Source: Candidatus Nanopelagicales bacterium (GTDB lineage Bacteria > Actinomycetota > Actinomycetes > S36-B12). From it: a stretch of DNA of 64,000 bases. Where the stretch lies: contig JAURQC010000046.1 of NCBI GenBank assembly GCA_030836325.1, positions 1 through 64,000 of the forward strand. The letters run 5' to 3'. A program made the translations under genes and the position numbers. Below, piece by piece: positions 16,675 through 26,633 of the stretch. Position 1 is the stretch's first letter, and each line of letters starts with the position of its first letter. The notes beneath the pieces were generated by a model that was not told where the DNA came from, made no database searches, and saw only the letters and a program-made list of their open reading frames with translations.

Positions 16675-17597
16675 CGGGCCTCCTGCGGATCACTTGTACG
16701 TTCAACAACAGTCTCCACCAAGCCGGCGACGAGAGCAGGCCACTGCAGTGGAACGTCGTGGAGGGCGCCGAACCACTTCTGGAGGAAGAAGGCCGGTCCC
16801 AGCGAATCCATCGAGGTTTGTCGAGCCATCGCCCAGGCCGCGGACATGGTGGCATCCGGATCCTCATCGGAACCGGGGCTCACCGCAGCTGAGCGCTCCT
16901 CGCACACGACCACCCATACCGGGCAGGACATGTCTGCAATGTCTGTAGCCGGGTCGTAATCGAATAGGCCGTCGAGGACCGCCATATGGCGGTCCATGCC
17001 CAACCGTGTGAACACATGACCGGTGTCGTCGACCCGGAAAGTCGGCTCCAGGGCCGATCGGACTTCATCGGACCAATAGGGAGACAGGTCTCCTTGCTCG
17101 ATCGCCCGCCACAGCGTGGGTTCCAGCATTCCCAGGGGAGGTGGACGCAACGCTTCGCGGACATCGTTGTGCGCACCTGCGGGACCCACTAGGTGGCGCG
17201 GACCGAAAATGCCACCGTCGATCAAAGCTGCGGCTCTGATCCGAGACCGATGCCGAGCGGCCGCGTGGAGAGCCACTGACGCACCCCAGGAGTGACCGAC
17301 CACGACTGCCTGGTCGATGCCGGCAGCATCGAGGATTTCCACGACATCCTGCGCGAGTCGGTTCATAGAGAAGTCGCCGTCGGCTGAGATCTCGGGGCCG
17401 GACGCGTCACCATGGCCGCGTTGGTCGACCACGATCACGTTGGCCAGGTTCAAACGGCTGAGGACCGGATCCCAGTAGTGCCGCTGCTGGGTAAGTCCGT
17501 GCAACAAGACCACGGGTAGCTGGCGTGGGTCTTCAAAATCGCGTCCGCGGTATTCCTCGTACGCGACGGTTGCGCCGTCGGAAACCGTGATCTGCAC
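16671..17597 (-). CDS. Alpha/beta hydrolase
   Basis: A 308-residue alpha/beta-hydrolase fold enzyme. The oxyanion HG pair is at 33-34 (VVLLHGLT), the nucleophile elbow is GHSWG with S103, and DQRGHG precedes it. The substrate is unknown; esterase, lactonase or epoxide-type hydrolases share this layout. The GTG start at 17597 follows a TAGCGT hexamer by 6 bases. It is the first gene of a two-gene unit with PAC2 and divergent from the HAD hydrolase. Confidence 0.9.
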   Translation of the reverse strand: MQITVSDGATVAYEEYRGRDFEDPRQLPVVLLHGLTQQRHYWDPVLSRLNLANVIVVDQRGHGDASGPEISADGDFSMNRLAQDVVEILDAAGIDQAVVVGHSWGASVALHAAARHRSRIRAAALIDGGIFGPRHLVGPAGAHNDVREALRPPPLGMLEPTLWRAIEQGDLSPYWSDEVRSALEPTFRVDDTGHVFTRLGMDRHMAVLDGLFDYDPATDIADMSCPVWVVVCEERSAAVSPGSDEDPDATMSAAWAMARQTSMDSLGPAFFLQKWFGALHDVPLQWPALVAGLVETVVERTSDPQEAR

Positions 17598-17603
17598 GCC
17601 TCC

Positions 17604-17609
17604 ACGCTA
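17604..17609 (-). promoter_or_regulatory. Leaderless -10 hexamer of hydrolase/PAC2 operon
   Basis: TAGCGT on the minus strand, 6 bases before the GTG at 17597. Confidence 0.55.
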
Positions 17610-17636
17610 GCGGCTCGGGGGATTGTGGCTTCTGGG

Positions 17637-17642
17637 TAGGCT
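17637..17642 (+). promoter_or_regulatory. -10 hexamer of HAD hydrolase gene
   Basis: TAGGCT, 9 bases before the GTG at 17652. An in-frame ATT lies 6 bases after the hexamer, so the transcript would start at or within three bases of the start codon. Confidence 0.5.
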
Positions 17643-17651
17643 CCGGACATT

Positions 17652-18347
17652 GTGCAGGCGTCGAGACTGGGCGGATCCCAACCTGCTGCCGTCCTGTTCG
17701 ACATGGACGGAACGCTGGTCGACAGCGAGCACCTATGGCTCGAATCCGAGATTGATGTCATGCGTTCGCTGGGCGCCGACTGGAGCGAGCGCGACCAAGC
17801 GCACTGCCTTGGCGGACCCCTCGAGCGAGTGGCCGCGTACATGGCCGAACGCAGTCGTACGGACACCTCACCCGAGGACGTTGGTCGCCTGCTGCTCGGC
17901 TCCATTGAATGCAAAATGCGCACAGAGCCCCTGCATTGGCGGCCAGGGGCGCTCGATCTCCTCCGGGAATGCCGCAGCCTTGGTATCCCCACCGCCCTCG
18001 TTACTGCTTCGTGGGAGGTTCTCGTTCTGGCCCTGGCTGCACGGATGCGGATAGACGTCGGGTCCGAGCCATTCGATGTGATCGTTGCTGGGGACCACAT
18101 CACCAACAGCAAGCCGCACCCAGAACCCTACGAGTCGGCAGCCCGACAACTGGGCGTCTCACCGGATCGTTGTATGGCCATTGAGGACTCGCCCACGGGC
18201 GTCGGGTCCGCAGTAGCAGCCGGGTGTGTGGTTGTGGCCGTTCCCCACATCGCTCCGATCGACCCGCAAGCAGGCGCTGCGCTCATTGCAGCAACGTTGG
18301 AAGGTCGCGGCCTACTGGAGTTGTGGGAGCGTGCGTTAGGCCGGTAG
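17652..18347 (+). CDS. HAD superfamily hydrolase, subfamily IA
   Basis: A 231-residue haloacid-dehalogenase phosphatase. Motif I is FDMDGTLVDSE with nucleophile D17 and acid/base D19. A helical cap follows, motif II is the VTASWE segment and motifs III/IV are NSKPHPEPY and AIEDSPTG. It resembles beta-phosphoglucomutase or sugar-phosphate phosphatases, but the substrate cannot be named. The last 12 bases overlap the convergent RecB-like gene. Confidence 0.92.
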   Translation: MQASRLGGSQPAAVLFDMDGTLVDSEHLWLESEIDVMRSLGADWSERDQAHCLGGPLERVAAYMAERSRTDTSPEDVGRLLLGSIECKMRTEPLHWRPGALDLLRECRSLGIPTALVTASWEVLVLALAARMRIDVGSEPFDVIVAGDHITNSKPHPEPYESAARQLGVSPDRCMAIEDSPTGVGSAVAAGCVVVAVPHIAPIDPQAGAALIAATLEGRGLLELWERALGR

Positions 18348-19154
18348 CGCCGGCATAGGTGGTGGGGTTCCACCGAACGTCGGACATACCGTCTGGAAGG
18401 AACACCAGTCGCACAGAGCCGAGGGAGATGGAGAGAAACCGTTCTCGGCAGCATGTGAGATCGCTGAGCTAATGGCGAGGATCTTGCGTTCAGTGGCGAG
18501 AAGCTCCTCGGCATCGGGGTCGTAGCCAATACGCTCACCATCACCGAGGTACAACAGCTCCAATCGCGTGGGAACTTCGCCAGTAATCCGCCACCACATC
18601 AGCGCGTAAAAACGCATCTGGAACAGCGCCTTGGATTCGAAACCTCGGCCGGGGCTTCGTCCCGTCTTGTAATCCACCAAGCGAACGAGACCTGCCGGGG
18701 ACTTGTCGACCCGGTCTATGTAACCGCGAAGTTTGAGCCCAGATTCCAATTCAGTCGCAACAGCCATTTCCAACGCATGCGGCTCAAGGCGACGGGGGTC
18801 CTCCAGTGCGAAGTAGGCATCGATGAGACGCCGGGCGGGGGCGACGACGGCGGCAGCCACCTCCGACGATGACGGATCACCATCCGCCAGGCCCTCGGCG
18901 AGGACAGCTGCGTCCGCCGGTGCCTCGATGACCAGTTGCTCCCACCGTCGGGCGATGAAAGCTTCCGCCGTGTCGGCGGTGCGATCCGCGGCTGGGGCTG
19001 AGTACAGATCCTCAAGAACACCGTGAACCAGAGTCCCTCGGACAGCGGCCGCTGATGGCTCCTCGGGAAGTTTGTCGATCACGCGCAATCGGTAGAGCAA
19101 TGGACACGTCATGAAGTCGTTCGCGCGAGAGGGCGAAAGCGACACAGGGAACAC
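18336..19154 (-). CDS. RecB-family exonuclease (PD-(D/E)XK) with Fe-S cysteines
   Basis: A 272-residue nuclease domain of the RecB/Cas4-like PDDEXK superfamily. Motifs are the GTLVHGVLE histidine (H44), the catalytic DYKTG segment, and four cysteines arranged as in AddB or Cas4: C17 (TCPLLYR) and C248, C251, C257 (CDWCSFQTVC), which would hold a [4Fe-4S] cluster. It is free-standing, with no helicase fused. The GTG at 19154 is chosen because a TAGAGT hexamer ends 7 bases upstream; longer forms from 19163 or 19184 are possible. It is divergent from trmI. Confidence 0.85.
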   Translation of the reverse strand: MFPVSLSPSRANDFMTCPLLYRLRVIDKLPEEPSAAAVRGTLVHGVLEDLYSAPAADRTADTAEAFIARRWEQLVIEAPADAAVLAEGLADGDPSSSEVAAAVVAPARRLIDAYFALEDPRRLEPHALEMAVATELESGLKLRGYIDRVDKSPAGLVRLVDYKTGRSPGRGFESKALFQMRFYALMWWRITGEVPTRLELLYLGDGERIGYDPDAEELLATERKILAISSAISHAAENGFSPSPSALCDWCSFQTVCPTFGGTPPPMPALPA

Positions 19155-19161
19155 GAAGGGC

Positions 19162-19167
19162 ACTCTA
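19162..19167 (-). promoter_or_regulatory. -10 hexamer of RecB-like gene
   Basis: TAGAGT on the minus strand, 7 bases before the GTG at 19154. Confidence 0.4.
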
Positions 19168-19209
19168 TGTCGCCTGCACGACAAGCGCGGTGCTCCAGGT
19201 CGTCATCGC

Positions 19210-19215
19210 TAGGGT
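19210..19215 (+). promoter_or_regulatory. Leaderless -10 hexamer of trmI
   Basis: TAGGGT, 6 bases before the GTG at 19222. No Shine-Dalgarno sequence. Confidence 0.6.
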
Positions 19216-19221
19216 CATCTG

Positions 19222-20181
19222 GTGGCGCGCAAGAGACCCCCTCATCCACCCGCACCCCAGGATCCCGTTGACGTCGGTCCTCGACCGATCGGACCGATCG
19301 GGGCAGGTGAACTTGTCCAACTCACCGACACACGAGGTGTCAAGACCACTATCACCACCGTTCCCGGCGCGATCTTGCATACGCACCGAGGCCAGATTCC
19401 CCACGACGCACTGATCGGTGTGCCGGAAGGGTCCATCACCGCGTCCACTCGGGGCATCGACTATCTCGTCCAACGCCCGCAACTCGACGACTACGTACTG
19501 GGAATGCCCCGTGAAGCCGCCGTCATCTATCCCAAGGACGCTGCGCGGATCGTCGCGCTCGGAGACGTGGGTTCGGGTGCGCGAGTGCTCGAGGCGGGTG
19601 TCGGATCTGGTGCATTGACCTGTTATTTACTCAAAGCCGCGGGACCGACGGGTTCGGTCACGAGTATCGAACGGCGCTCGGACTTCGCGGAGGTTGCGCG
19701 CGAGAACGTTTGCCGCTGGTTCGAAGGCTTTCCCCGTTCGTGGAGGCTTCTAGAGGACGACCTCGTCGACATCACCGATGAATCCGTAGGGCCGTCGACC
19801 ATCGATACCGTCATCTTGGACATGCTGGCACCGTGGGAGTGTCTTGATGTAGCCGATCGAGTCCTACGCCCAGGAGGGAGCCTCGTGGGTTACGTAGCAA
19901 CCACCACCCAACTCTCGCGCCTCGTCGAGACTATGCGCCTGTCTGGGCGATGGACCGAACCCCGCGCAGAGGAAAGCATCCTGCGAACCTGGCATCTCGA
20001 TGGCTTGGCAGTTCGTCCTGATCACCGAATGGCCGGCCACACTGGCTTCCTTGTCTCTGCTCGTCACATGGCACCGGGGCAGCAGGCGCCGGCCCGCCGA
20101 CGGCGTCCAGCCCCTGGGGCGTACGGCGAGGATTACCAGGGTCCTGGCTCGGAGCAGGTGAACGAGCCAGAACCGGGTTAG
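19222..20181 (+). CDS. trmI: tRNA (adenine-58-N1)-methyltransferase
   Basis: A 319-residue SAM-dependent methyltransferase that makes m1A58 in the T-loop of tRNA; family members are tetramers. The N-terminal HTHRGQIPHDALIG block is characteristic, the SAM-binding motif I is VLEAGVGSG (122-130), and DMLAPWE is the catalytic motif IV region. A Pro/Arg-rich tail of about 45 residues extends past the fold. The gene sits 48 bases ahead of the proteasomal ATPase gene, an order that I recall from M. tuberculosis (Rv2118c near mpa). Confidence 0.94.
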   Translation: MARKRPPHPPAPQDPVDVGPRPIGPIGAGELVQLTDTRGVKTTITTVPGAILHTHRGQIPHDALIGVPEGSITASTRGIDYLVQRPQLDDYVLGMPREAAVIYPKDAARIVALGDVGSGARVLEAGVGSGALTCYLLKAAGPTGSVTSIERRSDFAEVARENVCRWFEGFPRSWRLLEDDLVDITDESVGPSTIDTVILDMLAPWECLDVADRVLRPGGSLVGYVATTTQLSRLVETMRLSGRWTEPRAEESILRTWHLDGLAVRPDHRMAGHTGFLVSARHMAPGQQAPARRRRPAPGAYGEDYQGPGSEQVNEPEPG

Positions 20182-20229
20182 GGTCATCTAACGTCCCCCG
20201 AGGGAGCCCGCCAGCAACGAGAGGATGCG

Positions 20230-21885
20230 ATGAGCACTCCGAACCCCGAAAGCCGGCTGCTCGCTGTCGAAACGGCCTTGAGCGAGGTCCGAGGCGAATT
20301 GGCGGCTCAGAAGGACCACAACCAGCGCCTGATTTCGACACTTCGCGACGCTCGCGAGCAGATCGTCGCGCTGAAAGCTGAAGTCGATCGACTAGGCGAA
20401 CCGCCGAGTGGTTACGCAACGTTCATCGAGGCGCATGAGGACGGGTCGGTCGACATCGTTTCCTCGGGCCGGAAGATGCGGGTGGCGGTCAGTCCGGGTG
20501 TCGGCGCCGACACGCTCGTGCCTGGTCAAGAAGTCGTGCTCAACGAGTCTATGAACATCGTGGGTCAGCGTGAGTACGAAGTTGTCGGCGAGATAGTCAC
20601 CTTCAAGGAGATGCTGGGGCCCGATCGCTGTGTGATTGTCGCGAACGCCGACGAAGAACGCGTGGTCCGCGTAGCCGACTCCCTCAAAGGAATCACCCTG
20701 CGCGCCGGTGAAGCCCTGCTGTGCGACGTCCGATCCGGCTACGTCATCGAGCAGGTTCCACGGGCCGAGGTCGAGGAACTAGTCCTCGAGGAAGTTCCCG
20801 ACATCGGATATGAGCAAATCGGCGGCTTGATAAATCAGATTGAGTCAATCCGAGACGCCGTGGAGCTTCCCTACGTTCACGCTGCCTTGTTCGCCGAACA
20901 TGATCTGCGCGCACCCAAGGGAATCCTGCTCTACGGACCCCCAGGGTGTGGCAAGACGCTCATCGCCAAAGCGGTCGCGAACTCTTTGGCCAAGAAGGTT
21001 GCGGAGAAGACAGGGGTACGAGAGGCCAAGAGTTTCTTCTTGAACATCAAGGGACCGGAACTTCTCAACAAGTACGTCGGCGAAACCGAACGTCACATCC
21101 GGCTGGTCTTCCAGCGTGCGCGGGAAAAGGCGTCAGAGGGAATGCCGGTAATCGTCTTCTTCGACGAGATGGATTCTCTTTTCCGCACTCGAGGTAGCGG
21201 TGTCAGTAGCGATGTCGAGAACACGATCGTGCCCCAACTGCTCAGCGAGATAGATGGTGTGGAGAGCCTGGAGAACGTGATCGTGATTGGTGCCTCGAAC
21301 CGCGAGGACATGATCGATCCGGCGATCCTTCGACCCGGTCGCCTAGACGTAAAGATCAAGATCGAGCGGCCCGATGCCGAAGCTGCACGCGACATCATGA
21401 GCAAGTATCTGGTGCCTGGCTTGCCCATTCACCCAGACGACATCGCTGAGAATGCTGGAAGTCATGAAGCGGCTTGTGCATCGATGATCGATCGGGCCAT
21501 CGAGCGCATGTACGCCGAGTCCGACGAGAACAGGTTCCTGGAGGTCACCTACGAGGGTGGTGACAAGGAGGTCTTGTACTTCAAGGACTTCAATTCCGGC
21601 GCGATGTTGGAAAACATCGTCGCCCGCGCCAAGAAGTCGGCGATCAAGGAATTCTTGGAAACCGGACAAAAGGGTATACGTGTCCAGCATCTCCTCGATG
21701 CGTGCGTGGACGAATTCCGCGAAAACGAGGATCTGCCCAACACCACCAACCCCGACGATTGGGCTCGAATCTCCGGCAAGAAGGGTGAGCGGATCGTGTT
21801 CATCCGAACATTGATTCAGGGCAAGCAAGGCGGCAGCCCCGGTCGCTCGATCGACAACGTGGCCAACACCGGTCAGTACCTCTAA
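20230..21885 (+). CDS. arc: Proteasome-associated AAA ATPase ARC/Mpa
   Basis: A 551-residue hexameric ATPase that captures pupylated proteins and feeds them to the 20S proteasome. An N-terminal coiled coil (about residues 10-55) binds Pup, then a tandem OB region (about 60-185), then the AAA module with Walker A GPPGCGKT (236-243, K242) and Walker B D312-E313. The C-terminus ends in GQYL, the motif that docks into the proteasome alpha ring. GAGAGGA lies just before the ATG. It starts the Pup-proteasome run. Confidence 0.97.
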   Translation: MSTPNPESRLLAVETALSEVRGELAAQKDHNQRLISTLRDAREQIVALKAEVDRLGEPPSGYATFIEAHEDGSVDIVSSGRKMRVAVSPGVGADTLVPGQEVVLNESMNIVGQREYEVVGEIVTFKEMLGPDRCVIVANADEERVVRVADSLKGITLRAGEALLCDVRSGYVIEQVPRAEVEELVLEEVPDIGYEQIGGLINQIESIRDAVELPYVHAALFAEHDLRAPKGILLYGPPGCGKTLIAKAVANSLAKKVAEKTGVREAKSFFLNIKGPELLNKYVGETERHIRLVFQRAREKASEGMPVIVFFDEMDSLFRTRGSGVSSDVENTIVPQLLSEIDGVESLENVIVIGASNREDMIDPAILRPGRLDVKIKIERPDAEAARDIMSKYLVPGLPIHPDDIAENAGSHEAACASMIDRAIERMYAESDENRFLEVTYEGGDKEVLYFKDFNSGAMLENIVARAKKSAIKEFLETGQKGIRVQHLLDACVDEFRENEDLPNTTNPDDWARISGKKGERIVFIRTLIQGKQGGSPGRSIDNVANTGQYL

Positions 21886-21923
21886 GTGTTGACACATCGA
21901 GTCCACGCAATGTCGAGTTTCGT

Positions 21924-23444
21924 ATGAGCGTTCACCGGATCATGGGGATCGAGACCGAGTACGGAATCAGCGTGCCCGGCCATCCGACGATGAACGCGAT
22001 GGTGACGTCCTCGCAGATCGTCAATGCCTACGCCCATCTGGTCACCGCTGATCGAACCACCAAAGCACGGTGGGACTACGACGAAGAATCACCGTTGCGC
22101 GATGCCCGCGGCTTTGACATGTCGCGTGCCGAAGCGGATCCATCGCAGCTCACTGACGAAGACCTTGGCCTGGCCAATGTGATCTTGCCCAACGGTGCAC
22201 GGTTGTACGTCGATCACGCGCATCCTGAGTATTCAAGTCCAGAGGTCTCGAACCCGCGTGACGCCGTCTTGTGGGATCGCGCCGGGGTAATGGTCATGAA
22301 CGCAGCCGCAGAGGCTGCGGCACGCACCCCGGGTGGCGACCACATTCTTTTGTACAAGAACAACACGGACAACAAGGGCGCTTCCTACGGTTGCCATGAG
22401 AACTACCTGATGCGCAGGACCACGCCATTTTCGGATGTGGTGCGTCACCTGACGCCGTTCTTCATCACGCGGCAGGTCTTCACCGGTGCCGGTCGCCTTG
22501 GTATTGGCCAAGACGGGCGCATCAGTGCCTATCAAATGAGCCAGCGCGCCGACTTCTTCGAAGTAGAAGTCGGGTTGGAGACCACGCTGAAACGCCCGAT
22601 CATCAATACCCGTGATGAGCCCCATGCTGACCCGGAAAAGTACCGGCGTCTGCATGTGATCGTCGGCGATGCCAATCTCAGTGACACCGCTACCTATCTG
22701 AAGATGGGTACCACGTCGATTGTTTTGGCAATGATCGAAAGCGGATACTTGGGTGCGTTTGATGCCATGCCGATTGATCCTGTGGGGGAAATGCACCGCG
22801 TTTCCCACGACATCGACCTCGAGCATCTCGTGCACCTGTCGGGTGGTCGTGACTGGACCGCGATCGACATCCAACGAGCATTCCTCGAAAAGGCGTGGGA
22901 TTTCTGCGAGGGCTCGACAGTCGCTGAGTTCGACGATCAAACCAAGGATGTCCTGAGCCTGTGGGGCGAACATCTAGATGCGCTGGCAGACGATCGAGCG
23001 AAGGTGGCTAGCACCGTCGATTGGGTTGCCAAGCTCTCCCTGCTGGAGGGCTATGTCCGCAGAGATGGTCTGTCCTGGGACGACCCCCGTCTTCATCTGA
23101 TCGACCTGCAGTACGCGGATATTCGGCCAGCTAAGGGCCTGGCGGCACGACTCGAGCAGCGCGGTCGTCTTCGACGCATGTTCGACGACGAAACCGTTCT
23201 GGCAGCGCGTTCGCACCCGCCCGAGGACACGCGGGCCTATTTCCGAGGTGAGTGCGTCCGCCGCTATCCAGATTCCATCGCTGCGGCATCCTGGGACTCG
23301 GTCGTGTTCGACATCCCCAACCGAGACACCCTTTTGAGAGTCCCCACTTTGGAGCCAACTCGCGGCACCTCGGCGCATGTCGCGCAGGTCCTGGACGCGT
23401 GTCCGGACGCCACAGCCCTCATCGACGCGCTCACCGAGGAATAG
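21924..23444 (+). CDS. dop: Depupylase / Pup deamidase
   Basis: A 506-residue carboxylate-amine-ligase fold enzyme that deamidates the C-terminal Gln of Pup and removes Pup from substrates. The metal-binding E10 lies in MGIETEYG, and the Dop-specific loop is present around residues 45-70 (WDYDEESPLRDARGFD). The catalytic aspartate is D97 in LYVDHAHPEY. Further ATP-site blocks ([28 protein letters not shown]) are shared with PafA. It follows arc by 38 bases and precedes pup by 17. Confidence 0.96.
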   Translation: MSVHRIMGIETEYGISVPGHPTMNAMVTSSQIVNAYAHLVTADRTTKARWDYDEESPLRDARGFDMSRAEADPSQLTDEDLGLANVILPNGARLYVDHAHPEYSSPEVSNPRDAVLWDRAGVMVMNAAAEAAARTPGGDHILLYKNNTDNKGASYGCHENYLMRRTTPFSDVVRHLTPFFITRQVFTGAGRLGIGQDGRISAYQMSQRADFFEVEVGLETTLKRPIINTRDEPHADPEKYRRLHVIVGDANLSDTATYLKMGTTSIVLAMIESGYLGAFDAMPIDPVGEMHRVSHDIDLEHLVHLSGGRDWTAIDIQRAFLEKAWDFCEGSTVAEFDDQTKDVLSLWGEHLDALADDRAKVASTVDWVAKLSLLEGYVRRDGLSWDDPRLHLIDLQYADIRPAKGLAARLEQRGRLRRMFDDETVLAARSHPPEDTRAYFRGECVRRYPDSIAAASWDSVVFDIPNRDTLLRVPTLEPTRGTSAHVAQVLDACPDATALIDALTEE

Positions 23445-23449
23445 GCCGT

Positions 23450-23455
23450 TACCCT
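23450..23455 (+). promoter_or_regulatory. Leaderless -10 hexamer of pup
   Basis: TACCCT, 6 bases before the ATG at 23462, in the short dop-pup gap. It suggests a separate leaderless pup-prcB-prcA transcript. A G-rich stretch could instead act as a weak ribosome site. Confidence 0.5.
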
Positions 23456-23461
23456 GGGGGC

Positions 23462-23662
23462 ATGGCTGCACGCGAGAACGCTGAACACCGTAAGTCGAAC
23501 CGACGAGACGATCACGAAGAAGAAGCCGTCGAACTGGCGCCAACCGAGACCAGCGAGGCACTCGATGAGGACGTGGATGCGATCCTCGAAGAGATCGACG
23601 GTGTTCTTGAAGAGAATGCCGAGGATTTCGTGAAGTCCTTCGTGCAAAAGGGTGGCCAGTGA
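23462..23662 (+). CDS. pup: Prokaryotic ubiquitin-like protein Pup
   Basis: A 66-residue disordered protein tag. The last residues are VQKGGQ, so it is made in the Gln form and needs deamidation by Dop before PafA attaches it to lysines. The central acidic helix (residues about 30-58) binds the ARC coiled coil. The stop overlaps the prcB GTG by 4 bases. The size matches other actinobacterial Pups (60-70 residues). Confidence 0.97.
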   Translation: MAARENAEHRKSNRRDDHEEEAVELAPTETSEALDEDVDAILEEIDGVLEENAEDFVKSFVQKGGQ

Positions 23663-24513
23663 GTCTCGACCTCACATCTGCTTTCGGTCTCGTGGGCTCA
23701 CCCTCATTCGCTGAGTTCTTGAACGCTTCAGGAAACAGCCCCTCGCGGGGCGATTCAGGGTTGAGTGGAGCGCCATCGATAGGCGGTTCGAGTTCTCGTG
23801 TCGACGCACCCCACGGAACCACGATCGTGTCTCTGGTCTGCCGTGATGGTGTGGTCATGGCTGGTGACCGTCGAGCCACCATGGGCAACCTCATCGCGCA
23901 GCGCGACGTACAGAAGGTATTCGAAGCCGATGCCTTTTCGGTCGTAGGTATCGCCGGTACGGCCGGTCTCGCCGTCGAGTTGGTTCGACTTTTCCAGGTG
24001 GAGCTCGAGCACTACGAAAAAATTGAAGGAACGCCTCTTTCACTCGAAGGCAAGGCCAATCGGCTGTCCACCCTGCTACGAGGCAATCTCGGTATGGCAA
24101 TGCAAGGACTCGCGGTCGTCCCACTCTTTGCCGGCTACGACTTCATCAAACAGCGCGGACGGATTTTCTCCTACGACGTCACTGGCGGTCGTTACGAGGA
24201 ACACGACTTCTATGCCGTTGGCTCGGGTTCCACCTTTGCTCGAGGTTCGCTGAAGAAGCTCTTCTCACCCGATGCTTCCAGTGACGAGGCCGTCCGGGTG
24301 GCGCTTGAAGCGTTGTATGACGCGGCAGACGACGACAGTGGCACGAGCGGACCGGATGTTGCTCGTCGCATCTTCCCGGTCATCAGTGTGGTGACTGCGA
24401 CCGGAGTGGAAACGATCGACGACGCCCGCATCGGCGCCGAAGCCGAACGCATGCTTAACGAGCGACTCGCTCGCCCAAATGGCCCTCGTGCATCAATCGG
24501 AGATCAGGCATGA
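23659..24513 (+). CDS. prcB: 20S proteasome beta subunit
   Basis: A 284-residue precursor of the proteolytic subunit. A 53-residue Ser/Gly-rich propeptide ends in PHG, and self-cleavage would expose T54 as the catalytic N-terminal threonine (TTIVSL). The mature chain keeps the GDRRATMGN and [10 protein letters not shown] blocks of the family. Its GTG start overlaps the pup stop, and its stop overlaps the prcA ATG by 4 bases, so the three are made together. Confidence 0.97.
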   Translation: MSLDLTSAFGLVGSPSFAEFLNASGNSPSRGDSGLSGAPSIGGSSSRVDAPHGTTIVSLVCRDGVVMAGDRRATMGNLIAQRDVQKVFEADAFSVVGIAGTAGLAVELVRLFQVELEHYEKIEGTPLSLEGKANRLSTLLRGNLGMAMQGLAVVPLFAGYDFIKQRGRIFSYDVTGGRYEEHDFYAVGSGSTFARGSLKKLFSPDASSDEAVRVALEALYDAADDDSGTSGPDVARRIFPVISVVTATGVETIDDARIGAEAERMLNERLARPNGPRASIGDQA

Positions 24514-25205
24514 GCGTTCCTTTCTACGTCTCGCCCGAGCAGATCATCAAGGACAAGGCTGACTTTGCGCGCAAGGGGATCGCGCGCGGCCGCAGCGTCG
24601 TCGTTGTCCAGTGCAGTGAAGGCATCGTTCTGGTCGCGGAGAACCCGTCCAAGGCCCTGCACAAAATCAGTGAGATCTACGATCGCCTCGGCTTCGCAGC
24701 CGTTGGTAAGTACAACGAATTCGAGAATTTGCGTGTGGCAGGGATTCGTCTCGCGGATCTTCGTGGCTACTCCTACGACCGTAGCGATGTCACCGGACGC
24801 TCTCTCGCGAATGCCTACGCTCAGACTCTCGGATCGATCTTCACAGAAACGACCAAGCCCTATGAGGTGGAGATCGTTGTCGCCGAAGTCGGAATCGACG
24901 AGTTCTCCGATCAGATCTATCGGTTGACGTTTGACGGATCAGTGGCCGATGAGCACGGCTTTGTGGCCATGGGCGGATCCGCCGAGGCGATAGCAGGAGC
25001 GATGTCGGCGGCTTGGCACGCCAACCAGGATCTCGGGACGTCTCTGCGGCAAGCGGTCCACGCCCTAGGCCAACACGGCACCGAGGAACCTCGTGATCTC
25101 ACAGCCGACGATCTTGAGGTGGCGGTTTTGGATCGCACCCGCCCGCGCCGAAAATTCCGACGCATCGAGGGCTCAGAACTCGCTTCGATCCTTTCCGGCG
25201 AGTAA
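24510..25205 (+). CDS. prcA: 20S proteasome alpha subunit
   Basis: A 231-residue structural subunit of the outer proteasome rings. The N-terminal gate segment [19 protein letters not shown] is close to the mycobacterial sequence, followed by the FVAENPS-type VAENPS block. The C-terminus is short and helical. The start overlaps prcB by 4 bases. pafA follows after 39 bases with its own -10 hexamer. Confidence 0.97.
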   Translation: MSVPFYVSPEQIIKDKADFARKGIARGRSVVVVQCSEGIVLVAENPSKALHKISEIYDRLGFAAVGKYNEFENLRVAGIRLADLRGYSYDRSDVTGRSLANAYAQTLGSIFTETTKPYEVEIVVAEVGIDEFSDQIYRLTFDGSVADEHGFVAMGGSAEAIAGAMSAAWHANQDLGTSLRQAVHALGQHGTEEPRDLTADDLEVAVLDRTRPRRKFRRIEGSELASILSGE

Positions 25206-25232
25206 CAAGAAGCGAACCGCTGCTCGGACTCC

Positions 25233-25238
25233 TACAGT
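25233..25238 (+). promoter_or_regulatory. Leaderless -10 hexamer of pafA
   Basis: TACAGT, 6 bases before the GTG at 25245. Confidence 0.5.
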
Positions 25239-25244
25239 GGGGGA

Positions 25245-26609
25245 GTGGACCGCCGCATCTTCGGAATCGAAACCGAGTACGGAGTCACCTGCACGTTTCG
25301 TGGCCAACGGCGACTTAGCCCGGATGAAGTAGCTCGTTATCTCTTCCGGCGAGTAGTTGCGTGGGGTCGCAGCAGCAATGTTTTCCTCCGAAACGGTTCT
25401 CGCCTGTACCTGGATGTGGGCAGCCACCCGGAGTATGCGACGGCCGAGTGCGACAGCGTCCAGCAGCTGATCACGCATGATCGTGCCGGAGAACGCATCC
25501 TCGAGGGTCTATGCGTCGATGCCGAGCAACGTCTGCGCGAGGAAGGCATTGCCGGGGACATCTATCTGTTTAAGAACAACACCGATTCCGCCGGCAACTC
25601 CTATGGCTGTCATGAGAACTACCTCGTCGATCGATCCACTGACTTCCTCGCTCTTGCCGAGGGATTCATCCCTTTCCTGATTTCCCGACAGATCATTACC
25701 GGGGCCGGCAAAGTCCTTCAGACTCCCCGCGGTGCGATTTATTGCGTGAGTCAGCGCGCGGACCACATTTGGGAGGGTGTTTCGAGCGCCACCACGCGCT
25801 CACGCCCCATCATCAACACGCGCGACGAACCACATGCTGATGCCGACTTGTACCGTCGCCTGCATGTAATCGTTGGAGACAGCAACATGAGCGAGACCAC
25901 CGCCATGCTCAAAGTGGGCGCCGCGGATCTCGTTCTTCGGATGCTCGAATCCGGAGCCGTCATGCGCGACATGTCGTTCGAAAACCCGATTCGTGCAATC
26001 CGCGAAATTAGCCATGACACAACCGGCACCAAGACGGTTGCCTTGAGTAATGGCCGCGAGGTCACGGCGTTGCAGATGCAGACCGAGTACCTCGAGAAGG
26101 TCGCTCAGTACGTAGACCGGCGCGGCCTGCGTTCGGATCCGATGATCGATCGAGTGATGGATCTGTGGGAACGGTCCCTTAAGGCCATCGAAGCTCAAGA
26201 CTTCTCCGGCGTGGAGACCGAGATCGACTGGGTCATCAAGCAACGGCTACTCCAGCGTTACATGGCCAAGCACGGTCTCGAACTTTCGGACGTCCGCATT
26301 GCCCAACTAGACCTCGCCTACCACGACATCAATCGATCGCGGGGGCTGTTCTACCTTCTCGAGCGCAAGGGACTGGCTGCGCGGATCACCCACGACCCCG
26401 AGGTCTTTGAGGCCAAGGAGGTGCCTCCGCAGACCACTCGAGCGAAACTGCGCGGAGACTTCGTCAAACGAGCCCAAGAGCGTCGGCGCGATTTCACTGT
26501 GGACTGGGTTCATCTCAAGCTCAACGACCAAGCCCAACGAACCGTTTTGTGCAAGGACCCGTTCGTCAATGTCGACGAGCGAGTCGATCGCCTCCTAGCC
26601 AGCATGTAG
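25245..26609 (+). CDS. pafA: Pup-protein ligase
   Basis: A 454-residue ATP-dependent ligase that joins the C-terminal glutamate of Pup to substrate lysines. It is a paralogue of Dop in the same locus. E9 in FGIETEYG binds metal and the catalytic aspartate is D57 in [11 protein letters not shown]. The [18 protein letters not shown] and [10 protein letters not shown] blocks form the ATP site. Unlike Dop, it lacks the long N-terminal loop. The GTG start follows TACAGT by 6 bases. Confidence 0.97.
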   Translation: MDRRIFGIETEYGVTCTFRGQRRLSPDEVARYLFRRVVAWGRSSNVFLRNGSRLYLDVGSHPEYATAECDSVQQLITHDRAGERILEGLCVDAEQRLREEGIAGDIYLFKNNTDSAGNSYGCHENYLVDRSTDFLALAEGFIPFLISRQIITGAGKVLQTPRGAIYCVSQRADHIWEGVSSATTRSRPIINTRDEPHADADLYRRLHVIVGDSNMSETTAMLKVGAADLVLRMLESGAVMRDMSFENPIRAIREISHDTTGTKTVALSNGREVTALQMQTEYLEKVAQYVDRRGLRSDPMIDRVMDLWERSLKAIEAQDFSGVETEIDWVIKQRLLQRYMAKHGLELSDVRIAQLDLAYHDINRSRGLFYLLERKGLAARITHDPEVFEAKEVPPQTTRAKLRGDFVKRAQERRRDFTVDWVHLKLNDQAQRTVLCKDPFVNVDERVDRLLASM

Positions 26610-26621
26610 CCCCTTGTGGCG

Positions 26622-26627
26622 TAGCCT
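26622..26627 (+). promoter_or_regulatory. Leaderless -10 hexamer of FKBP lipoprotein gene
   Basis: TAGCCT, 6 bases before the GTG at 26634. Confidence 0.55.
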
Positions 26628-26633
26628 GCAGCG

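Noticed and set aside
21892..21923. TTGACA before dop as a SigA promoter
   Set aside because: No -10 hexamer is found 16-18 bases downstream, and dop likely shares the arc transcript.
22974..23894. A 306-codon minus-strand ORF over dop, pup and prcB
   Set aside because: All three plus-strand genes are unmistakable; the antisense ORF shows no motif.
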